Part shown: positions 1-6,872 of the stretch, piece by piece
Position numbering within the stretch: the first letter of the stretch is position 1
Layout: the number at the start of each line of letters is the position of its first letter
From: an uncultured Clostridia bacterium
GTDB lineage: Bacteria; Bacillota; Clostridia; TANB77; CAG-508
Assembly (NCBI GenBank): GCA_949077355.1
Contig: CARUQW010000042.1
Coordinates: 1-13,965 of the forward strand
Direction of reading: 5' to 3'
Length of the DNA stretch: 13,965 bases
Program-made: the position numbers and the translations under genes
Notes under the pieces: model-generated
Told to the model about the DNA's origin: nothing
Database searches by the model: none
What the model saw: the letters and a program-made list of their open reading frames with translations, nothing else

Positions 1-2
1 GC

Positions 3-115
3 TTGAAAGAAATAATTTATAAAATAGATAACTTTAATCAAGCCCCTATTGTTCTCTATGGATTAATACAGGTGTTGTAGGAATGAGGCATACAATGAAG
101 AAACTGGACTTTTGA
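3..115 (+). other. possible 3' tail of a damaged upstream coding sequence
   Basis: Reading from base 3, one frame stays open to a TAG at 78-80. A second frame, open after 37, runs to a TGA at 113-115 and ends in the plausible tail GVVGMRHTMKKLDF. Joining the two near base 66 would give one continuous hydrophobic-to-basic C-terminus. This could be the end of a gene starting left of the window and broken by an indel, as several genes here are. I do not recognise the family, and at this length the open frames could be chance. Confidence 0.25.
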
Positions 116-133
116 AGCTAAAAGTGATATAAT
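105..133 (+). promoter_or_regulatory. sigma-A promoter of the vWA surface-protein gene
   Basis: A -35-like TGGACT (105-110) and a perfect TATAAT (128-133) are separated by 17 bases, and TG at 125-126 gives an extended -10. The start codon at 162 follows, with a modest GATGAGGT ribosome site at 152-159. Confidence 0.55.
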
Positions 134-161
134 TAAAAGGAAGAGATTGGAGATGAGGTAA

Positions 162-2289
162 ATGCAAAAAATATTAAAAAGTAAATTAATAATAATAATT
201 GTGATATTTCCAATCATATTATTTTTAAGTAATATGTTGATAATTTTGCATGCTATCGCTAGTGATAATGAAAAAAGCCTTCGGACCAAGTGTAGGAAGT
301 GCCAATAGAGGAATAGGAATGATAGCTGGAAATGTAAGAGAATATATAGATGATGAAAATGAAAATGCGATTAGTAATATAAAAATAGAATTGTTTGATC
401 AAGATGAAAATAAGGTACAATTATATGATAATAGTGGTAGCGAAATAGATGGAATCTATTCAGATGAAATGGTAATTATCAAATAAATGGGATTGATACA
501 GCTCAAATAAGGATTGGTGAAAAAGGAGAAGTCGTAACAGATAGTATAGCATACACTGTTCAATTTACTTATGGAAGTGAAGAACAATTAAGAATAAATC
601 CAAAGTATAATGGGCAAGATTATGAAAGTAAAAAAGATAGCAAAAATATCGAAGTAAAAATAGAAGAAAAAGATACATCAGAACAAATAGAAGAAATTAA
701 AGAAAAAGAAGAAGAAATAGAAAAAGAGTATTATAAAGAAGGACAAAAAATAGATATTTATTTTATTCTAGACTGTTCAGGAAGTATGAGTTTAGCAGTA
801 GAACAATCAAAAGAAGGATTAAAAAATATTGCTAGCAAAGTTTTTGAAAAATATGGCGATGATGCCAGAATTGGATTAATAACTTATGGTGGATATTATG
901 ATGGAACAAGAAGAATAAAAAGAAAAGAAGAAACGCTAGATGCTAATACAAGATTTCAAGATAGAATTAGAACGGTAAAGAAAGAATTACCATTAACATC
1001 ACAAGCGGAATGTTGTGGAAAAATTGCAGAAGCATTAGACGGCTTAAGGGCAACAGGAGGAAATTATAACCGAGAAGCAATTGAACTAGCAAGAGAAGCA
1101 ATACTAGATGAAGGAAGAGAAGATAGCGAAAAATATATTATTTTAATAGGAGATGGAGTTGCAGAAGTTGAGGGAACAAAGAACGCATATAAAAAAGCTT
1201 CTAACGAATATGGAATTAATATGTTTAGTCTTTTAGTGGGTGATAAAGGAATAATTAAGAAGTATTGGGATAATATTATGAATTCATTAGCAGGAACAGA
1301 CTGGTATTATTCAGAAGAAGAAAATACAGCCAAAGTATTAGAATTTATTGCGTATCAATATATATTAGGAAATAGAGAATTTATTAATAATAAAGAATAC
1401 ATAACAGAAAATGGAACAGAAGGAGGAAAGGTAGGAACAGAGGTAAAACTGGCCAAGGGAAAGGCAAGTATTGTAGGAGATGACGAAGAAAGAAGAGAAG
1501 AGGTAAATCAGTATACTCATTGTATTGACAATTCATTGCGGAACTAAAATTAGAGATGTATTCGAAAATGGTAATATGAAAAATGTAGAAGAAGTGGCAA
1601 AAGGAACTTATATGAAAGCTAAAATAAAGCTAAAAATAGAAAGTTATATTACCAAAATAACAGATTTAAATTTAGTCTTACAAGAAAGACCTAGAAATGA
1701 TGTTGAAGTTAGTATGGATATTAATCAAATAAATGTTACATTAGCAAATGGAGCGAAAATGGTTGAACATACACCAGAAAATAAAAATAAATATGTTTTT
1801 GATTTAGGAAAAGGATCACAAAAAATGGTAACAATGGATAATGAATTAAAACAGGGAGGAAAATTAGAAGTAACCTATCAAATAACAGTTACCAATACAG
1901 GAGAAGTAGACGATGTAACTTATACATTAGTGGACTATGTTGATCCACAATATTCTTTCCAAAAAGAAATGAATGAAGGATGGAAGACAAGTGATAGATT
2001 AAGAGAAATAACAACATCAGTAACTTTAAAAAAGGGCGAAAAGGCAACAATAGATTTGAAACTAAATAAAATACTAACAACAACGAATACAGATGAATAC
2101 AACAATACGGTTGAAGTTAAACAATATGAAAGTGAAGAAGGACGAAGAATTTATCAAACAATACCAGCTAATAAAGAAGAAGCGGAAAGAGATATAGCAG
2201 TAGCTGACATGTTAAGCATTGTTCCACCAACAGGAGGAAGTCCAGTCAAAAAATATCTTAGAATTTTACCATTTAGTAGATGGTTGTAA
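162..2289 (+). pseudogene. frameshifted secreted vWA-domain surface protein with Cna/SdrD-B-like N-terminal domain
   Basis: Restored, the protein would be about 709 residues. It starts at ATG 162 with a basic and then hydrophobic signal peptide (MQKILKSKLIIIII...). A Cna-B/SdrD-B-like beta domain follows (about 311-560), then a Glu/Lys-rich linker (about 640-750) and a vWA domain (about 756-1360). The vWA domain has the metal-site motif DCSGS (770-784), an ATGG segment that may supply the MIDAS threonine, and ILIGDG. A beta-rich region with DUF11-like features follows (about 1600-2200). The frame breaks three times. One extra A in the A6 run at 271-276 cuts the signal peptide from the mature protein. 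One missing A near 467-469 separates GIYSDE from NGNYQING. A third break lies between 1504 and 1547. The C-terminus reaches VPPTGGSPVKKYL, typical just before a membrane anchor, but stops a few residues later without the helix or basic tail. It is probably a decayed adhesin-like wall protein, unless the indels are sequence errors. The function of the intact form (adhesion, or pilus-like surface display) is inferred from the domains only. Confidence 0.75.
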
Positions 2290-2306
2290 TAAAATAAATA
2301 AGAAAG

Positions 2307-2330
2307 AAGGCAAGTAAAACTTGCCTTTCT
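2307..2330. terminator. bidirectional intrinsic terminator between the vWA gene and the small membrane protein gene
   Basis: The 8-bp stem AAGGCAAG (2307-2314) / CTTGCCTT (2320-2327) has a TAAAA loop and short pyrimidine runs on both sides. It lies between the convergent ends of the vWA gene and the minus-strand gene ending at 2363, so it can serve both. Confidence 0.6.
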
Positions 2331-2362
2331 GTATGCTTGAAAATAGCTTATTATAGATGAAA

Positions 2363-2614
2363 TTAAATTAATTGTTTCTTAATACCATCTACAACAAATC
2401 CACAAACAACAAATTCAATACTAAAAATTAAGCTAATCTTAAACAAATTAATACCTAAGTAATAAATAAAAGGAGAAGAAAAATCACAAACATATGTAAA
2501 TAAAATCAAAACAGATAAAATACAAATAGCAAAACAAAATTTCAATCCATAATTCATAATCTTAGAAGTCAATTTATCTAAATTTTTAAAATTCTCAAAT
2601 ACTTTTCTTAACAT
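2363..2614 (-). CDS. small two-helix membrane protein, unknown function
   Basis: This 83-residue protein begins with a basic, amphipathic N-terminus (MLRKVFENFKNLDKL...). Two hydrophobic segments follow, at about residues 26-43 and 50-75, and the end is basic (KKQ). The gene is real because a GAGGTG ribosome site lies just upstream of the ATG (complement of about 2619-2625). A good minus-strand promoter also precedes it. A ten-residue stretch near the C-terminus (LIFSIEFVV) reappears in degenerate form on the minus strand at about 5671-5699, beyond the radical SAM cassette. This suggests a decayed second copy. I do not recognise a named family. A small inner-membrane protein is all the sequence supports. 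Confidence 0.65.
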   Translation of the reverse strand: MLRKVFENFKNLDKLTSKIMNYGLKFCFAICILSVLILFTYVCDFSSPFIYYLGINLFKISLIFSIEFVVCGFVVDGIKKQLI

Positions 2615-2650
2615 AGGACACCTCTATTAAATTAATAATCATCATAATTA

Positions 2651-2679
2651 ATAGTAACACGAAAAAATAGGAAAAACAA
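2651..2679 (-). promoter_or_regulatory. sigma-A promoter for the small membrane protein (minus strand)
   Basis: On the minus strand, TTGTTT (complement of 2674-2679), a 17-base spacer and TACTAT (complement of 2651-2656) form a promoter. A TG one base before the -10 gives an extended -10. It reads toward the ATG at 2614. Confidence 0.6.
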
Positions 2680-2683
2680 TGGA

Positions 2684-2711
2684 AATATATACAAGTCATG
2701 TAAAATATGGT
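2684..2711 (+). repeat. direct repeat B, upstream copy
   Basis: These 28 bases match 5697-5724 at 26 of 28 positions by my count. The downstream copy forms the spacer and the TGG part of a strong promoter. This upstream copy runs on into TTAATAG instead of TATAATA, so it no longer makes a consensus -10. The two copies bracket the radical SAM cassette in the same orientation. Confidence 0.65.
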
Positions 2712-2744
2712 TAATAGAATATGTATCAAAAAATAATGTTTTTG

Positions 2745-2773
2745 TTGATATTTTACATAAAATATGATAAAAT
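2745..2773 (+). promoter_or_regulatory. sigma-A promoter of the radical SAM cassette
   Basis: TTGATA (2745-2750), a 17-base spacer and TAAAAT (2768-2773) are preceded by TG at 2765-2766, an extended -10. The expected start of transcription is near 2780, giving a leader of about 80 bases before the first gene. The leader can pair ATTGTT with AACAAT around 2785-2810, a weak stem. Confidence 0.65.
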
Positions 2774-2860
2774 AATACACATGATTATTGTTTTACAAAA
2801 ATTTAACAATATATCTAATGTAAGTACATTGAAAATTTAATAATTTAAAGGAGGATATTT

Positions 2861-3541
2861 ATGATGGCTACTGAAGTAAGAATACGGCAATATATCAACA
2901 TAACCAATAGCTGTAATGCTGATTGTGAATTTTGTTGTATGTGGTCGAGCTCAGAAAAGAGCAGATTTATGAACTTTGAGGAGTTCAAAAGGATTATTGA
3001 TGCTAAAGATAATTTATTTGAACTTCAGATTGAAGGCGGAGAACCTTTGTTGCATAAAGATATGTATCATTTTATGCAGTATGCTACAAACACAGGAAGA
3101 TGTTTAAAAATTATTATCCTAACAAATGGTTTTCTGTTAGAAGAACACTTTAAACATTTGATTGAATTTGGAGAAAGAAATAATATCTCCATTGTAATCA
3201 AAGTAAGTGTTAACTATTGGTTGTATGACATGGACAATAATATTGTGCAGAAATGTAGGAAATTCTATGATTTATCAAAAGAAAATCCGAATTTCAGTAT
3301 TATCTTAAATGTCAGGCTTCGCCATGGAGATGACTGGATTGTAAAATTGATAGAAGAGGCAGAACTTAAAGAAATTTCTAATATTTTCTATTTGCAAAGC
3401 TATGGCAGATATGAAAATGAAGAAGGATATTCTAAACCAATTATTGTACAAAACATTGATGATTGGTTTGTTTATGCATGTGACGGTAAATGTTTTGGAA
3501 AAGATTTAATTGCAAGAAGCAACCATGAAAGGGGATTATAA
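2861..3541 (+). CDS. radical SAM protein 1 (short, SPASM-less)
   Basis: This is a 226-residue radical SAM enzyme. The cluster motif CX3CX2C is Cys18, Cys22 and Cys25 (CNADCEFC), binding a [4Fe-4S] cluster that cleaves S-adenosylmethionine. The SAM-binding GGEP is at residues 59-62. The barrel is short and has no clear auxiliary-cluster domain. The end contains CDGKCFGKDLIARSN, whose two cysteines might bind metal, but that is a guess. The start is chosen at 2861 (ATGATG; 2864 is also possible) behind AAAGGAGG at 2847-2854. It is the first gene of a tight three-gene operon, one base ahead of the next start. It is not a tandem copy of the next two, being shorter and more diverged. Arg CGG and CGC and Leu CTT codons occur more often than in the housekeeping genes here. 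Substrate unknown: a peptide or a small molecule is possible, and no specific subfamily is recognised. Confidence 0.85.
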   Translation: MMATEVRIRQYINITNSCNADCEFCCMWSSSEKSRFMNFEEFKRIIDAKDNLFELQIEGGEPLLHKDMYHFMQYATNTGRCLKIIILTNGFLLEEHFKHLIEFGERNNISIVIKVSVNYWLYDMDNNIVQKCRKFYDLSKENPNFSIILNVRLRHGDDWIVKLIEEAELKEISNIFYLQSYGRYENEEGYSKPIIVQNIDDWFVYACDGKCFGKDLIARSNHERGL

Positions 3542-3542
3542 T

Positions 3543-4538
3543 ATGAATACAATAAAATTTGAACCAGCGAATAAAACTAAAACAGAAACACATGATGTTG
3601 AAAAGTACACCATTAAAAAAATGGACTTTGCAGGTAAAGAATATGATATATATAGCAACGTAGGACTTACAATTTATGTCACTAACAGATGCAATGCAGA
3701 TTGTTATTTTTGCATGAATAAGTATGAAGCGAATTTCTTATGTTCAAAGGAAATTTTAGACGATGAAGAGTACCTTAGAAGATTGGAATATATTCTTCAG
3801 TATTTAAGACCGCTGAATCCTTCCGTTATGATTACAGGTGGAGAACCGACAAAAAGTAAACGGTTACCAGAGGTTATTAAGCTTGTTCATAAATATGGAT
3901 ATAAACTTAGATCTTTTTCTACAAATGGAAGTGGACTTTTAGATATTATCGATGGAAAATCTATTTTACAGTATATGTATGAAAACGATTTTTTGAACAA
4001 TATTAACATCAGCCGGCATTCAGTGTCAAGAGAGAGAAATTATGCAATTATGAAAAACAAAGAGGATTTGACAAATGGGCAGTTATCCCAAATTGCGAGC
4101 TTTTGCGATGAACACAATATGAGAGCAAGAATGGGTTGTACTTTGCAAAAATCTTCTGTAAATAATTTGCCTGAAATGCTTAAGTACCAAAGGTACTATG
4201 AAGATTTAGGGATTGATACCGTTATTTTTAGAGAGTTAGTTCCAATAGATTCAAACAAAAAAGGATTCGAAAGATATCAAAAAGAATTTGTTGATATTTT
4301 TAAAATTGTTAAGAACATTGAACTGAGTCCAGAATTTGTCTATTTATATACTCTGGATGGGCTATATTATAGTGTAAAACATTTTCAATATAAAGATAAA
4401 CTGGTAAAATGTTACAAAGAAAAGAATACAGCAAGCCCAGATATTGTAAGAGATTTAATCTTTTATGCTGATGGAAGGCTGGTCGATACCAATTGGAATG
4501 ATGTTTCTAAAGTGTTATTATCATATGGAGGAAGATAG
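3543..4538 (+). CDS. radical SAM protein 2 (MoaA-like architecture)
   Basis: This 331-residue radical SAM protein starts at ATG 3543, one base after the previous stop, with AAAGGGGA at 3528-3535 as ribosome site. In-frame codons further upstream lie inside the preceding gene and are rejected as starts. About 40 residues precede the core. Cys50, Cys54 and Cys57 (CNADCYFC) hold the [4Fe-4S] cluster, and TGGEPT follows at 98-103. A STNGSG segment matches the usual core strand after GGEP. It shares with the next gene the N-terminal extension, a DDEEY.RRLE helix, RPLN/APLN before the GGEP strand, a GID.VIFREL segment, and a C-terminal F..nG.L...W block ending near LL.Y. The two are therefore tandem paralogues. 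Whether they act as a heteromeric pair is inference. No SPASM or Twitch cysteine cluster is evident. Substrate unknown. Confidence 0.85.
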   Translation: MNTIKFEPANKTKTETHDVEKYTIKKMDFAGKEYDIYSNVGLTIYVTNRCNADCYFCMNKYEANFLCSKEILDDEEYLRRLEYILQYLRPLNPSVMITGGEPTKSKRLPEVIKLVHKYGYKLRSFSTNGSGLLDIIDGKSILQYMYENDFLNNINISRHSVSRERNYAIMKNKEDLTNGQLSQIASFCDEHNMRARMGCTLQKSSVNNLPEMLKYQRYYEDLGIDTVIFRELVPIDSNKKGFERYQKEFVDIFKIVKNIELSPEFVYLYTLDGLYYSVKHFQYKDKLVKCYKEKNTASPDIVRDLIFYADGRLVDTNWNDVSKVLLSYGGR

Positions 4539-4539
4539 A

Positions 4540-5568
4540 ATGAGTACATTCGAAGATATTCGCTACACTAGACAGGCTGATTTTAATATTTCAAACAAAG
4601 AACTTATTGACTTTGAGTTTGATATGCCTAAAAAAGTATATTCTAATTGTAATCTTTCAATTTTTATCGATGATTATTGCAATGCCGACTGTAAGTTCTG
4701 CGTTGCACAGCTTCGGTATGAAAATAGGAGTAAAATATATCAAAAAGCAAAAATTGAAGATGATGAAGAGTATTTTAGAAGATTAGAAGAAGTGCTTGCA
4801 AAAATTGCACCACTTAATGTGAGTGTATCTTTAACAGGCGGAGAACCTACTATTTCTCCAAGAATTTTTAGAGTATTGGAGCTTCTGAACAAGTACAATA
4901 TCAGAAAAAGAACAATAACAACGAATGGAAGCGCCTTATTGAGAGAAGTAAATGGGAAAAAAATGATTGATTATCTAATTGATGCAAAGCTGGATCATTT
5001 AAATATCAGTAAAGCTCATTATGATGAGTCTATTAACAAAAATATTATGCCATATCAGTGCGGAGAGTATTGTAGCAATGAAGATTTAGAAAAAATTATT
5101 CCTTATGCATTATCAAAGAAGTTACGACCTAGATTAAGTTGTTTGTTATTGAAGGATGGAATTCACAACTTAGCAGGAATGGTTCAGTATATTGAATTTT
5201 ATAAGAAGCTTGGTATTGATAATGTTATTTTTCGAGAACTTATGGATTATAATGAAATGACTATGATAAATAAGGAAAAAGTTGAGTATTGCAAAAGGAA
5301 TAAAGTCCGTCTTAATGATGTATGGCAGGATGTAGATAAAGACACCAGATTTGTGCCTGAGAAAAATATCTTAGGATATTACTATTATGTAGAAATCTAT
5401 AATTACAAAGGAGTTTCTGTTTGCTCTGAATCAGCAGATTTAAGAGTGCAGAAAAAAGAAAAGGACAGTAATTTAAATGTAGTTTATGAAATGGTTTTTC
5501 ATCCAAATGGTAACTTAAATGGAAGTTGGGTTGATGATGAAGACATCTTGTTAAAATATGTTCCTTAA
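4540..5568 (+). CDS. radical SAM protein 3 (paralogue of protein 2)
   Basis: This 342-residue radical SAM protein starts at ATG 4540 with GGAGG at 4527-4531. The ribosome site lies inside the end of the previous gene, so translation is likely coupled. Cys47, Cys51 and Cys54 (CNADCKFC) form the SAM cluster site and TGGEPT is at 99-104, followed by TTNGSA. Two further cysteines (CGEYC) occur mid-protein and one near VSVCSESAD, too few and too scattered to claim an auxiliary cluster. The C-terminal block (MVFHPNGNLNGSW) parallels that of protein 2. It has diverged well beyond a recent duplication, so both copies are probably kept for distinct roles. It is the last gene of the cassette; a hairpin follows 30 bases on. 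No precursor peptide, transporter or dedicated peptidase is next to it. Confidence 0.85.
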   Translation: MSTFEDIRYTRQADFNISNKELIDFEFDMPKKVYSNCNLSIFIDDYCNADCKFCVAQLRYENRSKIYQKAKIEDDEEYFRRLEEVLAKIAPLNVSVSLTGGEPTISPRIFRVLELLNKYNIRKRTITTNGSALLREVNGKKMIDYLIDAKLDHLNISKAHYDESINKNIMPYQCGEYCSNEDLEKIIPYALSKKLRPRLSCLLLKDGIHNLAGMVQYIEFYKKLGIDNVIFRELMDYNEMTMINKEKVEYCKRNKVRLNDVWQDVDKDTRFVPEKNILGYYYYVEIYNYKGVSVCSESADLRVQKKEKDSNLNVVYEMVFHPNGNLNGSWVDDEDILLKYVP

Positions 5569-5599
5569 AAATTATTAATGGAAAGTATTGTTAATGAAT

Positions 5600-5627
5600 C
5601 TGGCTATATGTTTTTACATATAGCCAG
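5600..5627 (+). terminator. hairpin closing the radical SAM operon
   Basis: A perfect 11-bp stem (CTGGCTATATG, 5600-5610, with CATATAGCCAG, 5617-5627) has a TTTTTA loop. The downstream run is TAACTTATT, so the U-tract is weak. It acts as a terminator or as an mRNA 3'-end stabiliser. Confidence 0.5.
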
Positions 5628-5670
5628 TAACTTATTAGAAGGATAAATATAGATAAAGTAAGAAGATATC

Positions 5671-5724
5671 ACAAACTCAATAGTAAAAATCAAATTAATA
5701 TGTACAAGTTATGTAAAATATGGT
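5671..5724 (+). repeat. downstream copy of duplicated flank (repeat A joined to repeat B)
   Basis: Bases 5671-5699 match 2409-2437, inside the small membrane protein gene, at about 24 of 29 positions. On the minus strand they read NLIFTIEFV, close to SLIFSIEFV of that protein. Bases 5697-5724 match 2684-2711 at 26 of 28. In the upstream copy the two blocks are about 246 bases apart; here they abut. This looks like a decayed second copy of the flank with an internal deletion. Confidence 0.5.
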
Positions 5725-5729
5725 ATAAT
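5701..5729 (+). promoter_or_regulatory. sigma-A promoter of the LURP-one-like gene
   Basis: TGTACA (5701-5706), a 17-base spacer and a perfect TATAAT (5724-5729) with TGG directly before it (5721-5723) form a strong extended -10 promoter. It lies within and just past the repeat B copy and reads into the gene at 5788. Confidence 0.6.
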
Positions 5730-5787
5730 AAAAGTAGTACGTAACCGTATGAGTAGCAAAAAATACTATAAAATGGAGGTATTAAGA

Positions 5788-6399
5788 ATGAAGAAGAAAG
5801 TTATGCGGATTTTGGTCTTGGTAGGAGTTTTATTAGTCATTATGATTGGAGCGTTTGTATTTTTTGGACATAAAAAGAACATAGGTCCTTGCACAGAATA
5901 CAAATGTGATGTCAAAAACCTGCACTTAGGAACGACAATTGACATCTACAAAGAAGATGAAAAAATTGGAAAAGTGAAAGGTAATGCTTTTAAATTCATG
6001 ACAGATCCATTAACAATGTATGACGTGAATGAAAACAAAGTTGCCTATGCTGGTGACGCTTATCACTTTATTGAACAAGATTCACATTCCATTTATGTGA
6101 ACGAAGAACTAAAAGTTGAAATGGCAGGACTGCTTGACTTCTTAGGAGAATCATACAACATTTATGATGCAAATGGAAAAAAAGTAGCACATGTTACATT
6201 TAATCTGTTTAATACAAATGGTGAAATGTATAATAGGGATGGGGATTTGATAGCAGATTATAATTCTAAAATGTTTTTCAAAGATTTTGAAGTAAGAATT
6301 TTAGAAAATAGTCAGCTAGATGAAAATACTATTCTGATGATATTTGCTTCTTATTATAGCGACCAATCAGCAGACTCAAACAAAAAGAGTGGTTCCTAA
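5788..6399 (+). CDS. membrane-anchored LURP-one/Tubby C-terminal-like (YxjI-type) protein
   Basis: This 203-residue protein has a basic N-terminus and one strong transmembrane or uncleaved signal segment (VMRILVLVGVLLVIMIGAFVFF). A beta-rich domain follows with repeated strand-turn units, such as GKVKGNAFKFMTDPLTMYD, YHFIEQDSHSIYV and SYNIYDANGKKVAHV. This pattern resembles the LURP-one-related/YxjI family with a Tubby-C-like barrel. Members are generally of unknown function, so lipid or membrane scaffolding is only a hint. ATG 5788 is chosen because GGAGGT (5775-5780) is spaced 7 bases before it. The in-frame ATG at 5749 lacks a ribosome site. Two cysteines sit just after the membrane segment (GPCTEYKC). 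The stop codon lies in the loop of the following terminator. Some codons (CGG, CTG) resemble those of the radical SAM genes, so it may belong to the same acquired block. Confidence 0.6.
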   Translation: MKKKVMRILVLVGVLLVIMIGAFVFFGHKKNIGPCTEYKCDVKNLHLGTTIDIYKEDEKIGKVKGNAFKFMTDPLTMYDVNENKVAYAGDAYHFIEQDSHSIYVNEELKVEMAGLLDFLGESYNIYDANGKKVAHVTFNLFNTNGEMYNRDGDLIADYNSKMFFKDFEVRILENSQLDENTILMIFASYYSDQSADSNKKSGS

Positions 6400-6411
6400 C
6401 CACTCTTTTTT
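6382..6411. terminator. bidirectional intrinsic terminator
   Basis: A 13-bp stem (AAAAAGAGTGGTT, 6382-6394, with AACCACTCTTTTT, 6398-6410) has a CCT loop and a T-run on the plus strand; the A-run serves the minus strand. It sits between the convergent LURP-one-like gene and rpsT and contains the stop codon of the former. Confidence 0.9.
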
Positions 6412-6446
6412 CATAATAAAAACTATGCATAATTTTTATTTATATC

Positions 6447-6713
6447 TTAAGCCATAGCAGCATTTAATTTTTTTGATAAGCTAGATTTTTTTCTAGCAGC
6501 TGTATTTTTAACAATAACACCTTTGGTACATGCTTGATCGATTTTTTTAGTAGCGTCAGAAAATAGAACTTTAGCTTCTTCCATGTTCCCATTAGCGATT
6601 GCTTCTTCAAATTTTTTAACAGCTGTTTTATAAGCAGACTTAATCATATTATTTCTTAAAGTTTTTTTCTCAATTACTTTAACTCTTTTTTTAGCTGATT
6701 TAATATTTGGCAT
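6447..6713 (-). CDS. rpsT: 30S ribosomal protein S20
   Basis: The 88-residue, lysine-rich protein starts MPNIKSAKKRVKV, the S20 hallmark. It continues with NNMIKSAYKTAVKKFEEAI and the C-terminal KNTAARKKSSLSKKLN segment that contacts 16S rRNA. Length and helical, basic composition match the family (about 85-90 residues). S20 binds 16S rRNA early in 30S assembly. The ATG is preceded by AGGAGGTG (complement of about 6723-6730). It has its own minus-strand promoter and shares a terminator with the opposing gene. S20 synthesis is autoregulated in some bacteria, but nothing here shows that directly. Confidence 0.97.
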   Translation of the reverse strand: MPNIKSAKKRVKVIEKKTLRNNMIKSAYKTAVKKFEEAIANGNMEEAKVLFSDATKKIDQACTKGVIVKNTAARKKSSLSKKLNAAMA

Positions 6714-6761
6714 TTCTTTTAAGCACCTCCTCTTAGTCTAGATTAAACTATAACATATGAT

Positions 6762-6790
6762 ATTTTAACACATTTTTTTGGAAAAAGCAA
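6762..6790 (-). promoter_or_regulatory. sigma-A promoter of rpsT (minus strand)
   Basis: On the minus strand, TTGCTT (complement of 6785-6790), a 17-base spacer and TAAAAT (complement of 6762-6767) are joined by TG one base before the -10. It lies back to back with the rpiB promoter. Confidence 0.6.
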
Positions 6791-6819
6791 GTAAAATTCA
6801 AAATAATTGTATTTAATTA

Positions 6820-6848
6820 TTGTAATAGCCCAATATTTATGATATATT
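6820..6848 (+). promoter_or_regulatory. sigma-A promoter of the rpiB-transferase operon
   Basis: TTGTAA (6820-6825), a 17-base spacer and TATATT (6843-6848) lie 24 bases before the rpiB-like start, with an AAGGGAAG ribosome site between. Confidence 0.6.
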
Positions 6849-6872
6849 GATAACAAGAAGGGAAGTGTTAGT

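Noticed and set aside
264..285. Programmed frameshifting at the A-run (A AAA AAG-like) in the vWA gene.
   Set aside because: Rejoining the frames needs a +1 shift, whereas such a slippery run promotes -1 shifts. The same gene also has other unexplained breaks, so an indel is simpler.
56..289. A minus-strand 77-codon hydrophobic frame at the left edge.
   Set aside because: It is antisense to the signal-peptide coding part and promoter of the vWA gene, and its composition reflects AT-rich DNA.
2595..2780. A minus-strand 61-codon hydrophobic frame upstream of the small membrane protein.
   Set aside because: It covers the promoter region of the better supported gene, overlaps that gene's start, and has only an AT-driven Phe/Ile/Leu-rich composition.
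2781..2840. A 19-codon frame whose ATG lies at the predicted transcription start of the radical SAM operon, a possible leaderless leader peptide or RiPP precursor.
   Set aside because: No ribosome site, AT-rich generic composition, no leader or core features and no cysteine-, glycine- or aromatic-rich core. A start at the transcript end is likely coincidence.
2861..5568. Anti-phage viperin or a known sactipeptide/RiPP maturase cluster.
   Set aside because: Viperin hallmarks and a kinase partner are not seen, and no precursor peptide, SPASM cysteines or transporter is present. A specific identity would be a guess.
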